From NCBI RefSeq assembly GCF_039839785.1, contig NZ_JBDOQT010000002.1:620001-684000 (forward strand): 64,000 nucleotides of DNA. The letters run 5' to 3'. Both the position numbers and the translations under genes were made by a program. Below the pieces are notes generated by a model. It saw only the letters and a list, made by a program, of their open reading frames with translations. It made no database searches and had not been told where the DNA came from. Below are positions 51,246-59,606 of this stretch, one piece after another (positions within the stretch are counted from its first letter, which is position 1; each line of letters starts with the position of its first letter). The stretch comes from Pelagibius sp. CAU 1746 (GTDB taxonomy: Bacteria > Pseudomonadota > Alphaproteobacteria > Kiloniellales > Kiloniellaceae).

Positions 51246-51986
51246 CTAGAGGGCCAATTTCCCCGTTCGGCACCACTCCGCGCAGACGGCCAGGTCGTGC
51301 TGGTCGTCGGCTTCGAACCAGCCGCCGTTGACGGGAACGGTATCGATGCGGCTTCCGTTGGCGATCATGAGCGAAAGAAGCTCGGTCATCGAGATCGTCT
51401 CCCGGCGCGCCAGGGGAAGACCGGAGAAAAGGCTACAGAACACGTCCCATCCCTTCGGCGAGAACCGCAGAAGCCCCATATACTGTCCTTGGATCTCATC
51501 GAGGCTGCCGGCCCGCCCGCCAATCTCGGTCAACCTGCCCCGGTCGTCGGTCCTGAAGGTCTCGGCGTCTTCCAAGGGGTCGTCGAAACGCGCGCGCCAT
51601 TGGTCAAGCCAGTCCCGGTCGTAAGCGATGGTGACGTCGCCCTCCGCACCCGCCAGATCGGAGACGACGCGCGGCTCGTAGACGATATCGGAATAGGAGA
51701 CGATACAGGGCGCTTCGGAAAGCCACGCGCCGGCGCAAGTGAGAGACACGACCATGTTCGTCTCCTCCCAGCGCGCGTTGCGAAACTCCGTCAGTTCGGG
51801 ACTCGCGACCAATTCCCGCTTGTAGCCCGTGACGACACCGATCTCGGTCACGCCGCCGCGGCGCAGGGCGTCGATCTGCCAGTGGAGCAATGGTCGCCCG
51901 GAAAGCGCCAGCATGCACTTCGGGTTGTCAGCGGTGAGATCACGCATACGGCTGCCGCGCCCGGCGGCTAGAATGACCGCCCTCAT
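51246..51986 (-). CDS. CTP:phosphoglutamine cytidylyltransferase-like nucleotidyltransferase (Cj1416 type)
   Basis: A 246-residue nucleotidyltransferase with the signature MRAVILAAGRGSRM and DNPKCMLALSGRPLLHWQIDAL, followed by VTEIGVVTGYKRE, NMVVSL and SYSDIVYEP, whose Asp residues should bind Mg. It belongs to the LicC-like cytidylyltransferases. In C. jejuni, Cj1416 joins L-glutamine phosphate to CTP, giving CDP-L-glutamine. The same role is inferred here because the preceding genes are Cj1417- and Cj1418-like and overlap it. Its ATG at 51986 overlaps the amidotransferase stop (ATGA). Confidence 0.85.
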   Translation of the reverse strand: MRAVILAAGRGSRMRDLTADNPKCMLALSGRPLLHWQIDALRRGGVTEIGVVTGYKRELVASPELTEFRNARWEETNMVVSLTCAGAWLSEAPCIVSYSDIVYEPRVVSDLAGAEGDVTIAYDRDWLDQWRARFDDPLEDAETFRTDDRGRLTEIGGRAGSLDEIQGQYMGLLRFSPKGWDVFCSLFSGLPLARRETISMTELLSLMIANGSRIDTVPVNGGWFEADDQHDLAVCAEWCRTGKLAL

Positions 51987-52627
51987 TCCGCGTCCCCCAT
52001 CAGCGCCCTGAGCCGCGCGGTATCGATGTCGTTGAACGTCGCCTCGCGCTCCGGATGCCACATCCAGCCTTCCCAGCCGAGCGTCTTATGGACGAAGGCC
52101 TCGACCGACCCATCCGGAGCCTGCGCTCTCGGCTCGAAGTCGGACGGACAGGCGGCGATACCCAGATCGTGAAAGCTGTTGACCTCTTCCGGCCAAGCCG
52201 CCTTGTCGTCACCTGCGACGACCAACGAATGGCGCTTCGCAACGTGGCCGCTCACCGGGACCAGCGCCCCGCCGAAGAACACTGCCAGCATCTGCATCCC
52301 GCGGCAGATGCCTAGGACGGGAAGCCCCGCCGTGCGGGCATGTTCCAGCAGCCAACGCTCCGTCCGGTCCCGCGCGGGATCCTTGCCGATATCTCCGCCT
52401 CCGGACAGAACGATCCCTTCCACGCCCGTCCGGGCGACCCACTGCGCGAGCGCGCCGTTGTGATCCGCTCCGGGCGCAAGCCCGTTGGGCACGGGCAGCG
52501 GCAGAAGACCGCCTTCGTACAGCCATTGGCTCAGACGCTGGTCCAGGGCATCCCGCACTTCCCGGCGCTCGGGAAAAGCATCCACGCGTTGCGTGACGGC
52601 CACCAGCCTGCGCGCCGAGAGACTCAT
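51983..52627 (-). CDS. Class I glutamine amidotransferase-like hydrolase (gamma-glutamyl-CDP-amidate hydrolase, Cj1417 type)
   Basis: A 214-residue peptidase C26/GATase-1 family protein. The nucleophile is Cys108 in VLGICRGMQML, and the His-Glu pair is His191/Glu193 in WMWHPERE. GIVLSGGGDI is the oxyanion-region strand. Family members hydrolyse gamma-glutamyl amides. C. jejuni Cj1417 hydrolyses CDP-L-glutamine to cytidine diphosphoramidate and glutamate, and the neighbours here match that pathway. The start at 52627 overlaps the glutamine-kinase stop. Standing alone it would be annotated gamma-glutamyl-GABA hydrolase, but context argues against putrescine catabolism. Confidence 0.86.
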   Translation of the reverse strand: MSLSARRLVAVTQRVDAFPERREVRDALDQRLSQWLYEGGLLPLPVPNGLAPGADHNGALAQWVARTGVEGIVLSGGGDIGKDPARDRTERWLLEHARTAGLPVLGICRGMQMLAVFFGGALVPVSGHVAKRHSLVVAGDDKAAWPEEVNSFHDLGIAACPSDFEPRAQAPDGSVEAFVHKTLGWEGWMWHPEREATFNDIDTARLRALMGDAE

Positions 52628-54948
52628 GCGAGAATTCGTACCCGACAGTTGGCGCAGTCCAGATGCAAGCGCCGGGAGGCGGACCATTGGTCGTAGCGCT
52701 GCTGCCCGGCACCGATAACTGCGGGAAGGCCGCGCTCTCCCGCCCTGATCGCCATATGCGAGTTCGCCCCGCCCCAGGCGGTGATCAGGCCTGCGATCGG
52801 ATAGGAAAACAGCCAGTCGTACCCCGGATCCGCATTGGGGATGCAGACGATGGCACCCGCCAACTTGTCCCGGTCTTCCTCGGTCACAACGCTGCCGATG
52901 ACGTCCTTCTGAGTGATGAAATTCGGTTCCGACTTGGGCAGCTCGAAAGCCCAGACGTCCTCGGGCCTCGAAATGACCGGCGGAAGCGAAAGCCTGGCGG
53001 ACTGTTCGAACTGGGCCTTGCCCGCCTCGATAGAACGCTCCAGGACATCCCGCTGATAGGTGGCGCCGTTGTGAAGCCCGCGGAATGCCGCGATATCGCA
53101 ATAGGACAGATCCTCCGGCGAGAAGCCGAAAGAGGCGCCGACCTTGCCGATCAGAGACAGAGCATCGGAGAGGTTGCGCGTGAACTGGAACTTCGCCAGC
53201 TCTCTCAGCTCGATCGCCGCCTGCAGGAAATTGAGAAGTCCGACGCCGTCCGGATGCAGTTGGTGCTCCTCCAGAAGCGCTACGATCGCGCGGAGCTGAG
53301 GAAGCGAGACCGAAAAGGGAGATCCCGATTCGGACGCGTCTTCAGAATAGTGACCCCAATCGAAGTATTGATCCGGCGCTTCATCATACCTGGGGGAGAG
53401 AATGTCATAGGTCCCCGGCCGCAGATGGCCGTAGCGGGACAGGAAGGTGGCGCGGTCCAACGCTCCTCTGTCGCGGGCGAGCTGGCCGCTCACCGTCGAC
53501 AGACTGGACATGAAGCGGTCTCTCTCGGCTTGCGAGAACACCCCCTTGGCAACCAGAGACTGCAGCATCTGAACGGCAATGAATCCCGCACGCGCCAGAC
53601 CGGCGAAAGGCAGCGTTCCGTAGCGCTTGGCATCCTCCAAGAGCCAGAAGATCCGCTCCAGCGGATCGACGTCGGAGGCCGCGAGCTTGTCGTAGCGCGC
53701 CGACAGAACATCCAGCTTGTCGGCATCGGCCTTCCACAGCCCGTTCTTCGGGTGAATGATACGGTTCGTCAGGCGCCGCAGGCTCTCCGCGAAGGCCTGC
53801 TGCTCCGCTTGCGAGAAACCGTATTCCCCGAGCTTCTCCAACCGCTCCGGCAGATCGAAGGTATAGCAGGAGAAGACGATCTCGAACTCCACCTTGTCAT
53901 GATGAGCGGGCTGATCGAGCAAGCGGTCGATGTAGTAGTCGACCAAGCGCGCGGCCAAACCCTCTTCCAGGTCGGCCGGGATGAACGAATTGAAGGAAAG
54001 CCGAACATCGATATACGGTTGACCGAAGAACTGCAGCATTAGCGGAAAACTGCGCAGGTTCCGGTAGCCGTAGTTGTGACGCTGATAGGCCCAGATGGAA
54101 TCCGTGACCAAATCCTGGTAGAGCGAGAGGGCCAGCGGCCGCGGCTTCAATCCGATGATCTCGGCGGGATTCCAATCGGGCATAACGCCGAAGATGGTTC
54201 GCTCGCCCATCAGGAAAGGATGGGGGCGCATACCGCTCTTGACCTTGTCGGCGATGGACGTCAGGCGGCGTTCTTGAGCCTCCGGGTCTTCGGGGTCGGC
54301 ACCTAAAACAAGCGGGCGCGCCTGGAGAAGCCAAAGGCATTCGCTCCCGTCATCCTCCCGGGTAACGGCAAACTCGCAATCGACCGGGATTCCGCCGAAC
54401 AGTTCCAGAAGCTCATCAAGAAGAGCACAGACCCCAAGCAACTCCTCGGGAGGGCCAATGGGTGAGCGCTGCGCGCCAAGCCAGATCCGCCCGTCTTCTC
54501 CGCCCCCGGTGATGGCTGTCGTGTCCGGCCCCTCCGCCCAGTTGACAACCCTGTAAGCCGCGCAGGTTTTCGGATCGTGGCTGAAGGCAACGCCGGAGCG
54601 GATCACGTCCCGCAGCATCGGCTGAACCAAGACCTGATCGTTGTCGTCGTGGCCGGGGAAGGCTGCGGCCACCCTGGAAACCGCTTCGGGAAAATCTTCG
54701 GCAACAACATCGGGTATCGACAAATAGGCGCCCGCGTTGGACCCGCCGCTGTGGTCCTCCGACCAACAGCTCGAGCGCACGATCCACGGCGCCGCCGGCA
54801 AGTCGCGCCGCACACGACCAGCCACATCTTCCGGGCTGGAACTCCACTCCTTTACCGAAAAGTAGGTCAGGGGCAGAATCCGCGCGGCATTCAGCTTGCC
54901 GCGCAACAGCGCCAGCGTTTCCGCCTTGGAGGAGAATGAAAGGAACAT
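52624..54948 (-). CDS. L-glutamine kinase-like PEP-synthase homologue (Cj1418 type)
   Basis: A 774-residue protein with the two ends of a phosphoenolpyruvate synthase. The N-terminal ATP-grasp part has WIVRSSCWSEDHSGGSNAGAYLSI and DCEFAVTREDDGSECLWLLQARPLVL. The C-terminal phosphohistidine domain has ITAWGGANSHMAIRAGERGLPAVIG, with the phosphorylated His as residue 731. The PEP/pyruvate barrel of true PEP synthase is absent and replaced by a unique middle region (about 230-640). This is the layout of C. jejuni Cj1418, which phosphorylates the amide nitrogen of L-glutamine with ATP, the first step toward CDP-phosphoramidate. It is the longest gene of the cluster and overlaps the amidotransferase start. 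Confidence 0.87.
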   Translation of the reverse strand: MFLSFSSKAETLALLRGKLNAARILPLTYFSVKEWSSSPEDVAGRVRRDLPAAPWIVRSSCWSEDHSGGSNAGAYLSIPDVVAEDFPEAVSRVAAAFPGHDDNDQVLVQPMLRDVIRSGVAFSHDPKTCAAYRVVNWAEGPDTTAITGGGEDGRIWLGAQRSPIGPPEELLGVCALLDELLELFGGIPVDCEFAVTREDDGSECLWLLQARPLVLGADPEDPEAQERRLTSIADKVKSGMRPHPFLMGERTIFGVMPDWNPAEIIGLKPRPLALSLYQDLVTDSIWAYQRHNYGYRNLRSFPLMLQFFGQPYIDVRLSFNSFIPADLEEGLAARLVDYYIDRLLDQPAHHDKVEFEIVFSCYTFDLPERLEKLGEYGFSQAEQQAFAESLRRLTNRIIHPKNGLWKADADKLDVLSARYDKLAASDVDPLERIFWLLEDAKRYGTLPFAGLARAGFIAVQMLQSLVAKGVFSQAERDRFMSSLSTVSGQLARDRGALDRATFLSRYGHLRPGTYDILSPRYDEAPDQYFDWGHYSEDASESGSPFSVSLPQLRAIVALLEEHQLHPDGVGLLNFLQAAIELRELAKFQFTRNLSDALSLIGKVGASFGFSPEDLSYCDIAAFRGLHNGATYQRDVLERSIEAGKAQFEQSARLSLPPVISRPEDVWAFELPKSEPNFITQKDVIGSVVTEEDRDKLAGAIVCIPNADPGYDWLFSYPIAGLITAWGGANSHMAIRAGERGLPAVIGAGQQRYDQWSASRRLHLDCANCRVRILA

Positions 54949-54975
54949 CCGGGAACTCTACAGAGCTGACCTAGG

Positions 54976-55761
54976 TCACTTGGTGCTGCGGGCACACCAG
55001 GCCCGCGTCAGATAGGTTGCCTCGATGCTATCGAGTCCGCTTATCCTTTTCTCGACCCGCCCTAAGAAATCCTTAAACTTTTCCGCACCCAGCTGCGCTT
55101 GCAGATCGTTGACCGACCGCCAGGCGCCGAGATAGCGCTCGGGCGTCATCTCAATGACGTGACGCCCCTCCATATAGACCACATCGTCAAAATACGCGCA
55201 TTCGAAGAGCTTCTCGGTCAGGGTCTCCGTTATTCCCGAACGGCCCGACGAAACGCGCCTGATTTCGGGGTTCAGTTCATTAAGATAGGACTCGATTTCC
55301 ACCAGCATCGGGTTGACTTCGATCAGGCGTGGATTCCACAACGCGGCGAAAACGCCGCTCGGCCGGAGCAGGGAGTGAAACTCCTTAGTCGCCTTGTCGA
55401 AATCCGCCCAATGAAAAGACGACGCCATGGTGAGCAGGTCGCAGCAATTGTCCTCTAGAGTCGTGTCCTCGGCGCTGCCGGCCAGCCACCGGACATCGAT
55501 GTCGCCCGTAAGGCTCTGGCCTTCGGAGCGCATGTCCTCATTCGGCTCTACCGCCACCACCGATCGAACGCCCGCCTCCGCCACCATGCGGGTCCAAATT
55601 CCGGTTCCGGCACCGACATCGACGAAATCGATCTCGGACTGAGGTTTTCCCACCAACCCGAGAATCGATTTCAGAACGCTGCTGCTGTAGTTCGGCCTGT
55701 TCACCGCATAGGCTTTCGCCAGGCCGGTAAAATCTCCCGGCGTCATCTTCTTTACAGTCAT
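54976..55761 (-). CDS. SAM-dependent methyltransferase (Cj1419-like), phosphoramidate cluster
   Basis: A 261-residue class I methyltransferase. The N-terminus DFTGLAKAYAVNRPNYSSSVLKSIL is followed by motif I IDFVDVGAGTGIWTRMVAEAG, VVAVEPNEDMRSEG, then CDLLTMASSFHWADFDKATKEFHSLLRPSGVFAALWNPR, a set I associate with C. jejuni Cj1419. There, Cj1419/Cj1420 are thought to supply the O-methyl group of the capsular phosphoramidate. Here it is placed between the Cj1415-like kinase, whose stop it overlaps (ATGA 55758-55761), and the glutamine kinase. The methyl acceptor remains inferred. Confidence 0.82.
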   Translation of the reverse strand: MTVKKMTPGDFTGLAKAYAVNRPNYSSSVLKSILGLVGKPQSEIDFVDVGAGTGIWTRMVAEAGVRSVVAVEPNEDMRSEGQSLTGDIDVRWLAGSAEDTTLEDNCCDLLTMASSFHWADFDKATKEFHSLLRPSGVFAALWNPRLIEVNPMLVEIESYLNELNPEIRRVSSGRSGITETLTEKLFECAYFDDVVYMEGRHVIEMTPERYLGAWRSVNDLQAQLGAEKFKDFLGRVEKRISGLDSIEATYLTRAWCARSTK

Positions 55762-56324
55762 GGTGAGATTTTTTTCTCCAGTTTCTCAACGACCAAGTCC
55801 GCCAGATCGGTCACGGTAAGCGTCTCATCGTGATCCAATCGACAATCCGGGTTCCTCGGCTCATCAACCTCCAGATCGACTCCGGCGATATCCGAGACCT
55901 CCCCACGGTCGAATGCCGCATACAGTCCTTTGGGGTCCCGCTGACGCAGCTCCTCCAAGGGCACTTTCAGATAGACTTCGAAGTACTGTGGAAGGTGTCG
56001 GCGATTCCAATCGTGGACCTCCCTGAAAAGAGAGATGGTCGCGATGACAACCACGATTTCCTGACGCGCCAGAATCCCGCACAGGCGCGCATACCGGAAG
56101 GCCAGTGCCAAGCGCTCCTCCCGTCCGTGGTTGCCCGCTCCCGGGTCCACGGCATCGAACACCTCACGGAGTTCATCTCCGTCTAGTAGAAGCACGGCTT
56201 TTCCCCGCCGCCTCAGCCGCTCTGCCACGGCTTTGGCCAGCGTCGACTTCCCCGCGCCTGACAGTCCCGTAATCCAGCAAACGCCGCCGCCGCTTCGATC
56301 CCCGCTTCCCTGCAACGCAGCCAT
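55758..56324 (-). CDS. APS-kinase-like nucleotide 3'-kinase (cytidine diphosphoramidate kinase, Cj1415 type)
   Basis: A 188-residue P-loop kinase of the CysC fold: Walker A GLSGAGKST at residues 20-28, LLDGDELREVF at about 47-56, ATISLFREVHDWNR, FEVYLKVPLEEL, RQRDPKGLYAAF, and GVDLEVDEP. True APS kinases read LDGDNxRxGL and FISPYRxDR. The LDGDELRE, ISLF and GVDxExDEP variants match what I recall of Cj1415, which phosphorylates the 3'-OH of cytidine diphosphoramidate. No ATP sulfurylase gene is nearby, arguing against a PAPS role. It starts directly after the stop of the sulfotransferase-like gene (TAAATG). Confidence 0.83.
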   Translation of the reverse strand: MAALQGSGDRSGGGVCWITGLSGAGKSTLAKAVAERLRRRGKAVLLLDGDELREVFDAVDPGAGNHGREERLALAFRYARLCGILARQEIVVVIATISLFREVHDWNRRHLPQYFEVYLKVPLEELRQRDPKGLYAAFDRGEVSDIAGVDLEVDEPRNPDCRLDHDETLTVTDLADLVVEKLEKKISP

Positions 56325-57440
56325 TTACTTCGCGAGCCCCCGGCGCATCCTGTCGAACAGTGCCCGCATCAACCGGCCACGCCGCGGCCCGCTGGGCGTC
56401 TGCGGAAACTGAACCTGATAGAGTTCTCTCAATCCAACGCAGATATCGGGCCTCCTCCCTTCCAAGAGAACAAAGAGGCCTTCCATCAGCATCCTGCATT
56501 CGCTCAATGAGTAGCCTGCGGCCCTCAAGTCGGGAATCGATATCCGCTTTGCAAAGTCCGCCAGCCAGGCCAGGCGACAGCCTTCTTCCTTCGACCCAGC
56601 AATGGTGCCGAGCAGATTTCGCGGCAGCGGTACCGAGCGAAAAAGGGGCAATTCATCGACGTTCGGCTTGTAGCTCATCTGCTGCGGGCCAGCGTCTCCA
56701 CTCAACCCGTAGCCCAGTCTCTCCATCGTGAGCCCCGCAGCGCCTTCGATGGCGGACACGACAGCCCGGTCCACGCCCTCGCCACCCCAGCTCCCAACCG
56801 CCCCGGCGCGATTGATACGCTGCACGTCATCGGGATTGGCAAGCCGATAGAGCCGTTCGGCGTCCGCCGCCTTTTCAAAGGTAGAACGCTCCACCGCCTG
56901 CGAAACGAGTTCCGGCGTGGCGTGCAGACCAAGAGCTTCGACCACCTGGAAAAGCGTGCCAAGGGCATCCGCTTTGTAGTCCTCGAAGCGAAAGACGTTC
57001 ACGCTCTTCCCAGCCAGCCAGCTTTCGCAGAACAACGACCAGTTCTCCGGGCGCTTCAACAGCGTCAGATGATCGGGCGACTCCAGAAACTCGGCATAGT
57101 CTCCGGCGCCCGCCTCCCGCTTAAACCGTGAGAAAAGCGAATCCCGAGGATCCCTGACAAAGAACAGTATCTGGTCGTTCAAGCTTCGGTCGTCGGGCCA
57201 CTCGTGGGTCCACCTGACCTCGATATCGTCGCGAAACGTGAAGGCTTCTTCCTCGGACAGGACGGGCAGCCACTTCTTAAGGAGGTCCTCATGTTCCGCC
57301 AATCGCCAGACGCCGCCGTCTCTGTGCCACATGCCAAGAGGCGAATGCCGATAGGTCTTCACCCCCAAAGCCAGCAGGCAATTGATCAACCAAGTCGCAC
57401 CGCTGGGCTCTCGAGGTGACACCAAAAGAACTGTTTTCAT
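56325..57440 (-). CDS. Sulfotransferase-fold protein, candidate phosphoramidate transferase
   Basis: A 371-residue P-loop sulfotransferase-type protein. The 5'-phosphosulfate-binding loop pattern is EPSGATWLINCLLALG at residues 11-26, and the 3'-phosphate-binding motif is FFVRDPRDSLFSRFKR (R-D-P..S). Later VFRFEDYKAD and a C-terminal extension of about 140 residues without recognised domain follow. These loops bind a nucleotide carrying a 3'-phosphate. In this operon the matching donor would be 3'-phospho-CDP-amidate made by the next gene. It may thus transfer phosphoramidate rather than sulfate to a sugar. The ATG at 57440 is chosen over a GTG at 57452, neither with a strong ribosome-binding site. 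Confidence 0.8.
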   Translation of the reverse strand: MKTVLLVSPREPSGATWLINCLLALGVKTYRHSPLGMWHRDGGVWRLAEHEDLLKKWLPVLSEEEAFTFRDDIEVRWTHEWPDDRSLNDQILFFVRDPRDSLFSRFKREAGAGDYAEFLESPDHLTLLKRPENWSLFCESWLAGKSVNVFRFEDYKADALGTLFQVVEALGLHATPELVSQAVERSTFEKAADAERLYRLANPDDVQRINRAGAVGSWGGEGVDRAVVSAIEGAAGLTMERLGYGLSGDAGPQQMSYKPNVDELPLFRSVPLPRNLLGTIAGSKEEGCRLAWLADFAKRISIPDLRAAGYSLSECRMLMEGLFVLLEGRRPDICVGLRELYQVQFPQTPSGPRRGRLMRALFDRMRRGLAK

Positions 57441-57522
57441 AGCGTCCGGCACCCGAACGGACGGGCGGGCGGCCGACAGGCCTTCTGTCCCGATCGCATG
57501 CTGCCGGTCATCCCCCGCGATA

Positions 57523-58584
57523 TCAGCGATCGCGCCGATTGTGCTCGCCCGCGACGACGTCGAGATCGGCCTGAACCATTTCGGTCACCAGTTGCCGGAA
57601 GCTCGTCGTCGCCTGCCATCCAAGGACGTCCCGCGCCTTTGCTGGGTCGCCCAGCAGCAGCTCCACTTCAGTGGGACGGAAATAGCGTGGATCGATCTCC
57701 ACCAGGAGATCGCCGCTTTGCGCATCGAGGCCTTTTTCCTCGACACCCGATCCTTCCCAGCGGATCGTCCTGCCCGTTTCGGCAAAGGCCAGTTCGACGA
57801 ACTCCCGCACGCTGTGGGTCTCGCCCGTGGCCAGCACGAAATCGTCGGGCTGCTCCTGCTGCACGATGCGCCACATGCCCTCGACGTAGTCGCGCGCATG
57901 ACCCCAGTCCCGCTTGGCGTCCAGGTTGCCCAGGTAGATCTTGTCCTGCAATCCCAGCTTGATCGCGGCAACCGCCCGGGTGATCTTGCGGGTCACGAAG
58001 GTTTCTCCACGGATCGGGCTCTCGTGATTGAAGAGGATGCCGTTGGACGCGTGCATGCCATAGGCTTCCCGGTAGTTCACCGTGATCCAGTAGGCATAGA
58101 GCTTCGCCGCGGCGTAAGGCGACCGGGGATAAAAGGGCGTCGTCTCGCGCTGCGGGGTTTCCTGCACCTTGCCAAAGAGCTCCGAAGTCGAAGCCTGGTA
58201 GAAGCGAGTCTTATCCTCCAGCTTCAGGATGCGGATGGCCTCCAGAATACGCAGGGTTCCCAAGGCGTCGGCATTCGCGGTGTATTCCGGCGTTTCGAAG
58301 CTTACCTGCACATGGCTCTGCGCCGCGAGATTGTAGATTTCGTCCGGCTGCGTCTCCTGGACAAGACGAATCAGGTTCGTCGCATCGGTCATATCCCCGT
58401 AGACCAGGCGAAACTTCGGATCGTTCACATGCGGGTCGACGTAGAGATGATCGACCCGGGCCGAATTGAATGACGAAGCACGGCGCTTTACGCCCCAGAC
58501 GCGATAACCCTTCGCCAAGAGGAGCTCCGCGAGATAAGCCCCGTCCTGCCCGGTAACACCGGTTATGAGCGCACGCTTCTCCAT
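57523..58584 (-). CDS. gmd: GDP-mannose 4,6-dehydratase
   Basis: A 353-residue GMD. The NADP motif [16 protein letters not shown] and [10 protein letters not shown] are present, with [16 protein letters not shown] and the active site [35 protein letters not shown] (catalytic Thr/Ser, Glu and YxxxK). [35 protein letters not shown] and the C-terminal [11 protein letters not shown] complete the family pattern. It converts GDP-mannose to GDP-4-keto-6-deoxymannose. It precedes the sulfotransferase-like gene and follows fcl by 32 bases, so GDP-L-fucose is the expected product of the pair. Confidence 0.97.
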   Translation of the reverse strand: MEKRALITGVTGQDGAYLAELLLAKGYRVWGVKRRASSFNSARVDHLYVDPHVNDPKFRLVYGDMTDATNLIRLVQETQPDEIYNLAAQSHVQVSFETPEYTANADALGTLRILEAIRILKLEDKTRFYQASTSELFGKVQETPQRETTPFYPRSPYAAAKLYAYWITVNYREAYGMHASNGILFNHESPIRGETFVTRKITRAVAAIKLGLQDKIYLGNLDAKRDWGHARDYVEGMWRIVQQEQPDDFVLATGETHSVREFVELAFAETGRTIRWEGSGVEEKGLDAQSGDLLVEIDPRYFRPTEVELLLGDPAKARDVLGWQATTSFRQLVTEMVQADLDVVAGEHNRRDR

Positions 58585-58616
58585 CTACCAATCTACCCTT
58601 CATCCAATATCGTGTT

Positions 58617-59564
58617 CTAATTTCCGCGGAGCTGGCCGTGGTTCTTCAGGAACCACTCATAGTAGGCCTCGAGGCCGCTTCGCAGGGAAGTCTGCGCCGA
58701 CCAGCCCAGGGAGCACAGAGCGCTGACGTCCAACAGCTTTCGCGGCGTCCCGTCGGGGCGCGACGTATCGAAGACGATCTCGCCGGGAAAGCCGACAATC
58801 TCACGGATCGTGGCCGCGAATTCGCCGATCGATATGTCGCGGCCGGTGCCGACGTTGATGTGATGTTCTTCGGAATAGTTCTCCATGAGGAACACACAGG
58901 CGTCGGCCAGGTCGTCGACATAGAGGAACTCGCGCATCGGACGGCCCGTTCCCCAGACGGTCACCGACTCGGCGCCGGCATTCTTCGCCTCATGGAAACG
59001 GCGAAGCAGCGCCGCCGGAACGTGGCTGTATTCCGGGTGAAAGTTGTCTCCGGGACCGTAGACGTTGGTCGGCATGGCGGAAATAAAATCGCTGCCATAC
59101 TGCCGGCGGTAGGCGCGGCACAGCATGATGCCGCTGATCTTGGCGATCGCGTACCATTGATTTGTCGATTCAAGGGGCCCCGTAAGCAAGGCCTCTTCGA
59201 CCATCGGCTGGCTCGCATCGCGCGGATAGATGCAGGAAGACCCGAGCAGGAGCAGTTTTTCGACCTCCGCACGCCGTGCGCCCTCGATGATGTTTTGCTC
59301 GATTGCGAGGTTGTCGTAGAGGAACGTCGCCGGAAGGCTGTCGTTGGCGTAGATCCCACCAACCTTGGCGGCGGCGACGAAGACAGCTTGAGGGCGCTGC
59401 TGGGCCATCCAATCCTCGACCTCCGCCTGGCGGGTCAAGTCCAGCTCCGAACGCGCGACCGTCAAGACGGTGCATTCCTCACGCTCCAGCCGCCGCGCGA
59501 TGGCCTGCCCCACCATGCCGCGGTGACCGGCCACCCAAACCCGCTTCCCTTTCAGGCTATACAT
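58617..59564 (-). CDS. fcl: GDP-L-fucose synthase
   Basis: A 315-residue GDP-4-keto-6-deoxymannose epimerase-reductase (WcaG). [20 protein letters not shown] is the cofactor site, [44 protein letters not shown] holds the catalytic Ser, Cys, Tyr and Lys, and [27 protein letters not shown] and [20 protein letters not shown] are family-specific. It completes GDP-L-fucose synthesis with Gmd, encoded 32 bases downstream in the same direction. The N-terminus [13 protein letters not shown] is intact. It supplies one donor for the glycosyltransferases of this cluster. Confidence 0.97.
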   Translation of the reverse strand: MYSLKGKRVWVAGHRGMVGQAIARRLEREECTVLTVARSELDLTRQAEVEDWMAQQRPQAVFVAAAKVGGIYANDSLPATFLYDNLAIEQNIIEGARRAEVEKLLLLGSSCIYPRDASQPMVEEALLTGPLESTNQWYAIAKISGIMLCRAYRRQYGSDFISAMPTNVYGPGDNFHPEYSHVPAALLRRFHEAKNAGAESVTVWGTGRPMREFLYVDDLADACVFLMENYSEEHHINVGTGRDISIGEFAATIREIVGFPGEIVFDTSRPDGTPRKLLDVSALCSLGWSAQTSLRSGLEAYYEWFLKNHGQLRGN

Positions 59565-59606
59565 CGAGATGACACCCAGCGTTCATCACAATAGGCCACG
59601 AAGCCA

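Noticed and set aside
52624-54948. Phosphoenolpyruvate synthase
   Set aside because: The ATP-grasp and phosphohistidine ends are present but the PEP-binding barrel is not, so gluconeogenic PEP synthesis is unlikely.
55758-56324. Plain adenylylsulfate kinase (CysC) for PAPS supply
   Set aside because: The motifs LDGDELRE, ISLF and GVDLEVDEP differ from CysC, no ATP sulfurylase is near, and the neighbours are the phosphoramidate enzymes. It remains an alternative if the sulfotransferase-like protein proves to use PAPS.
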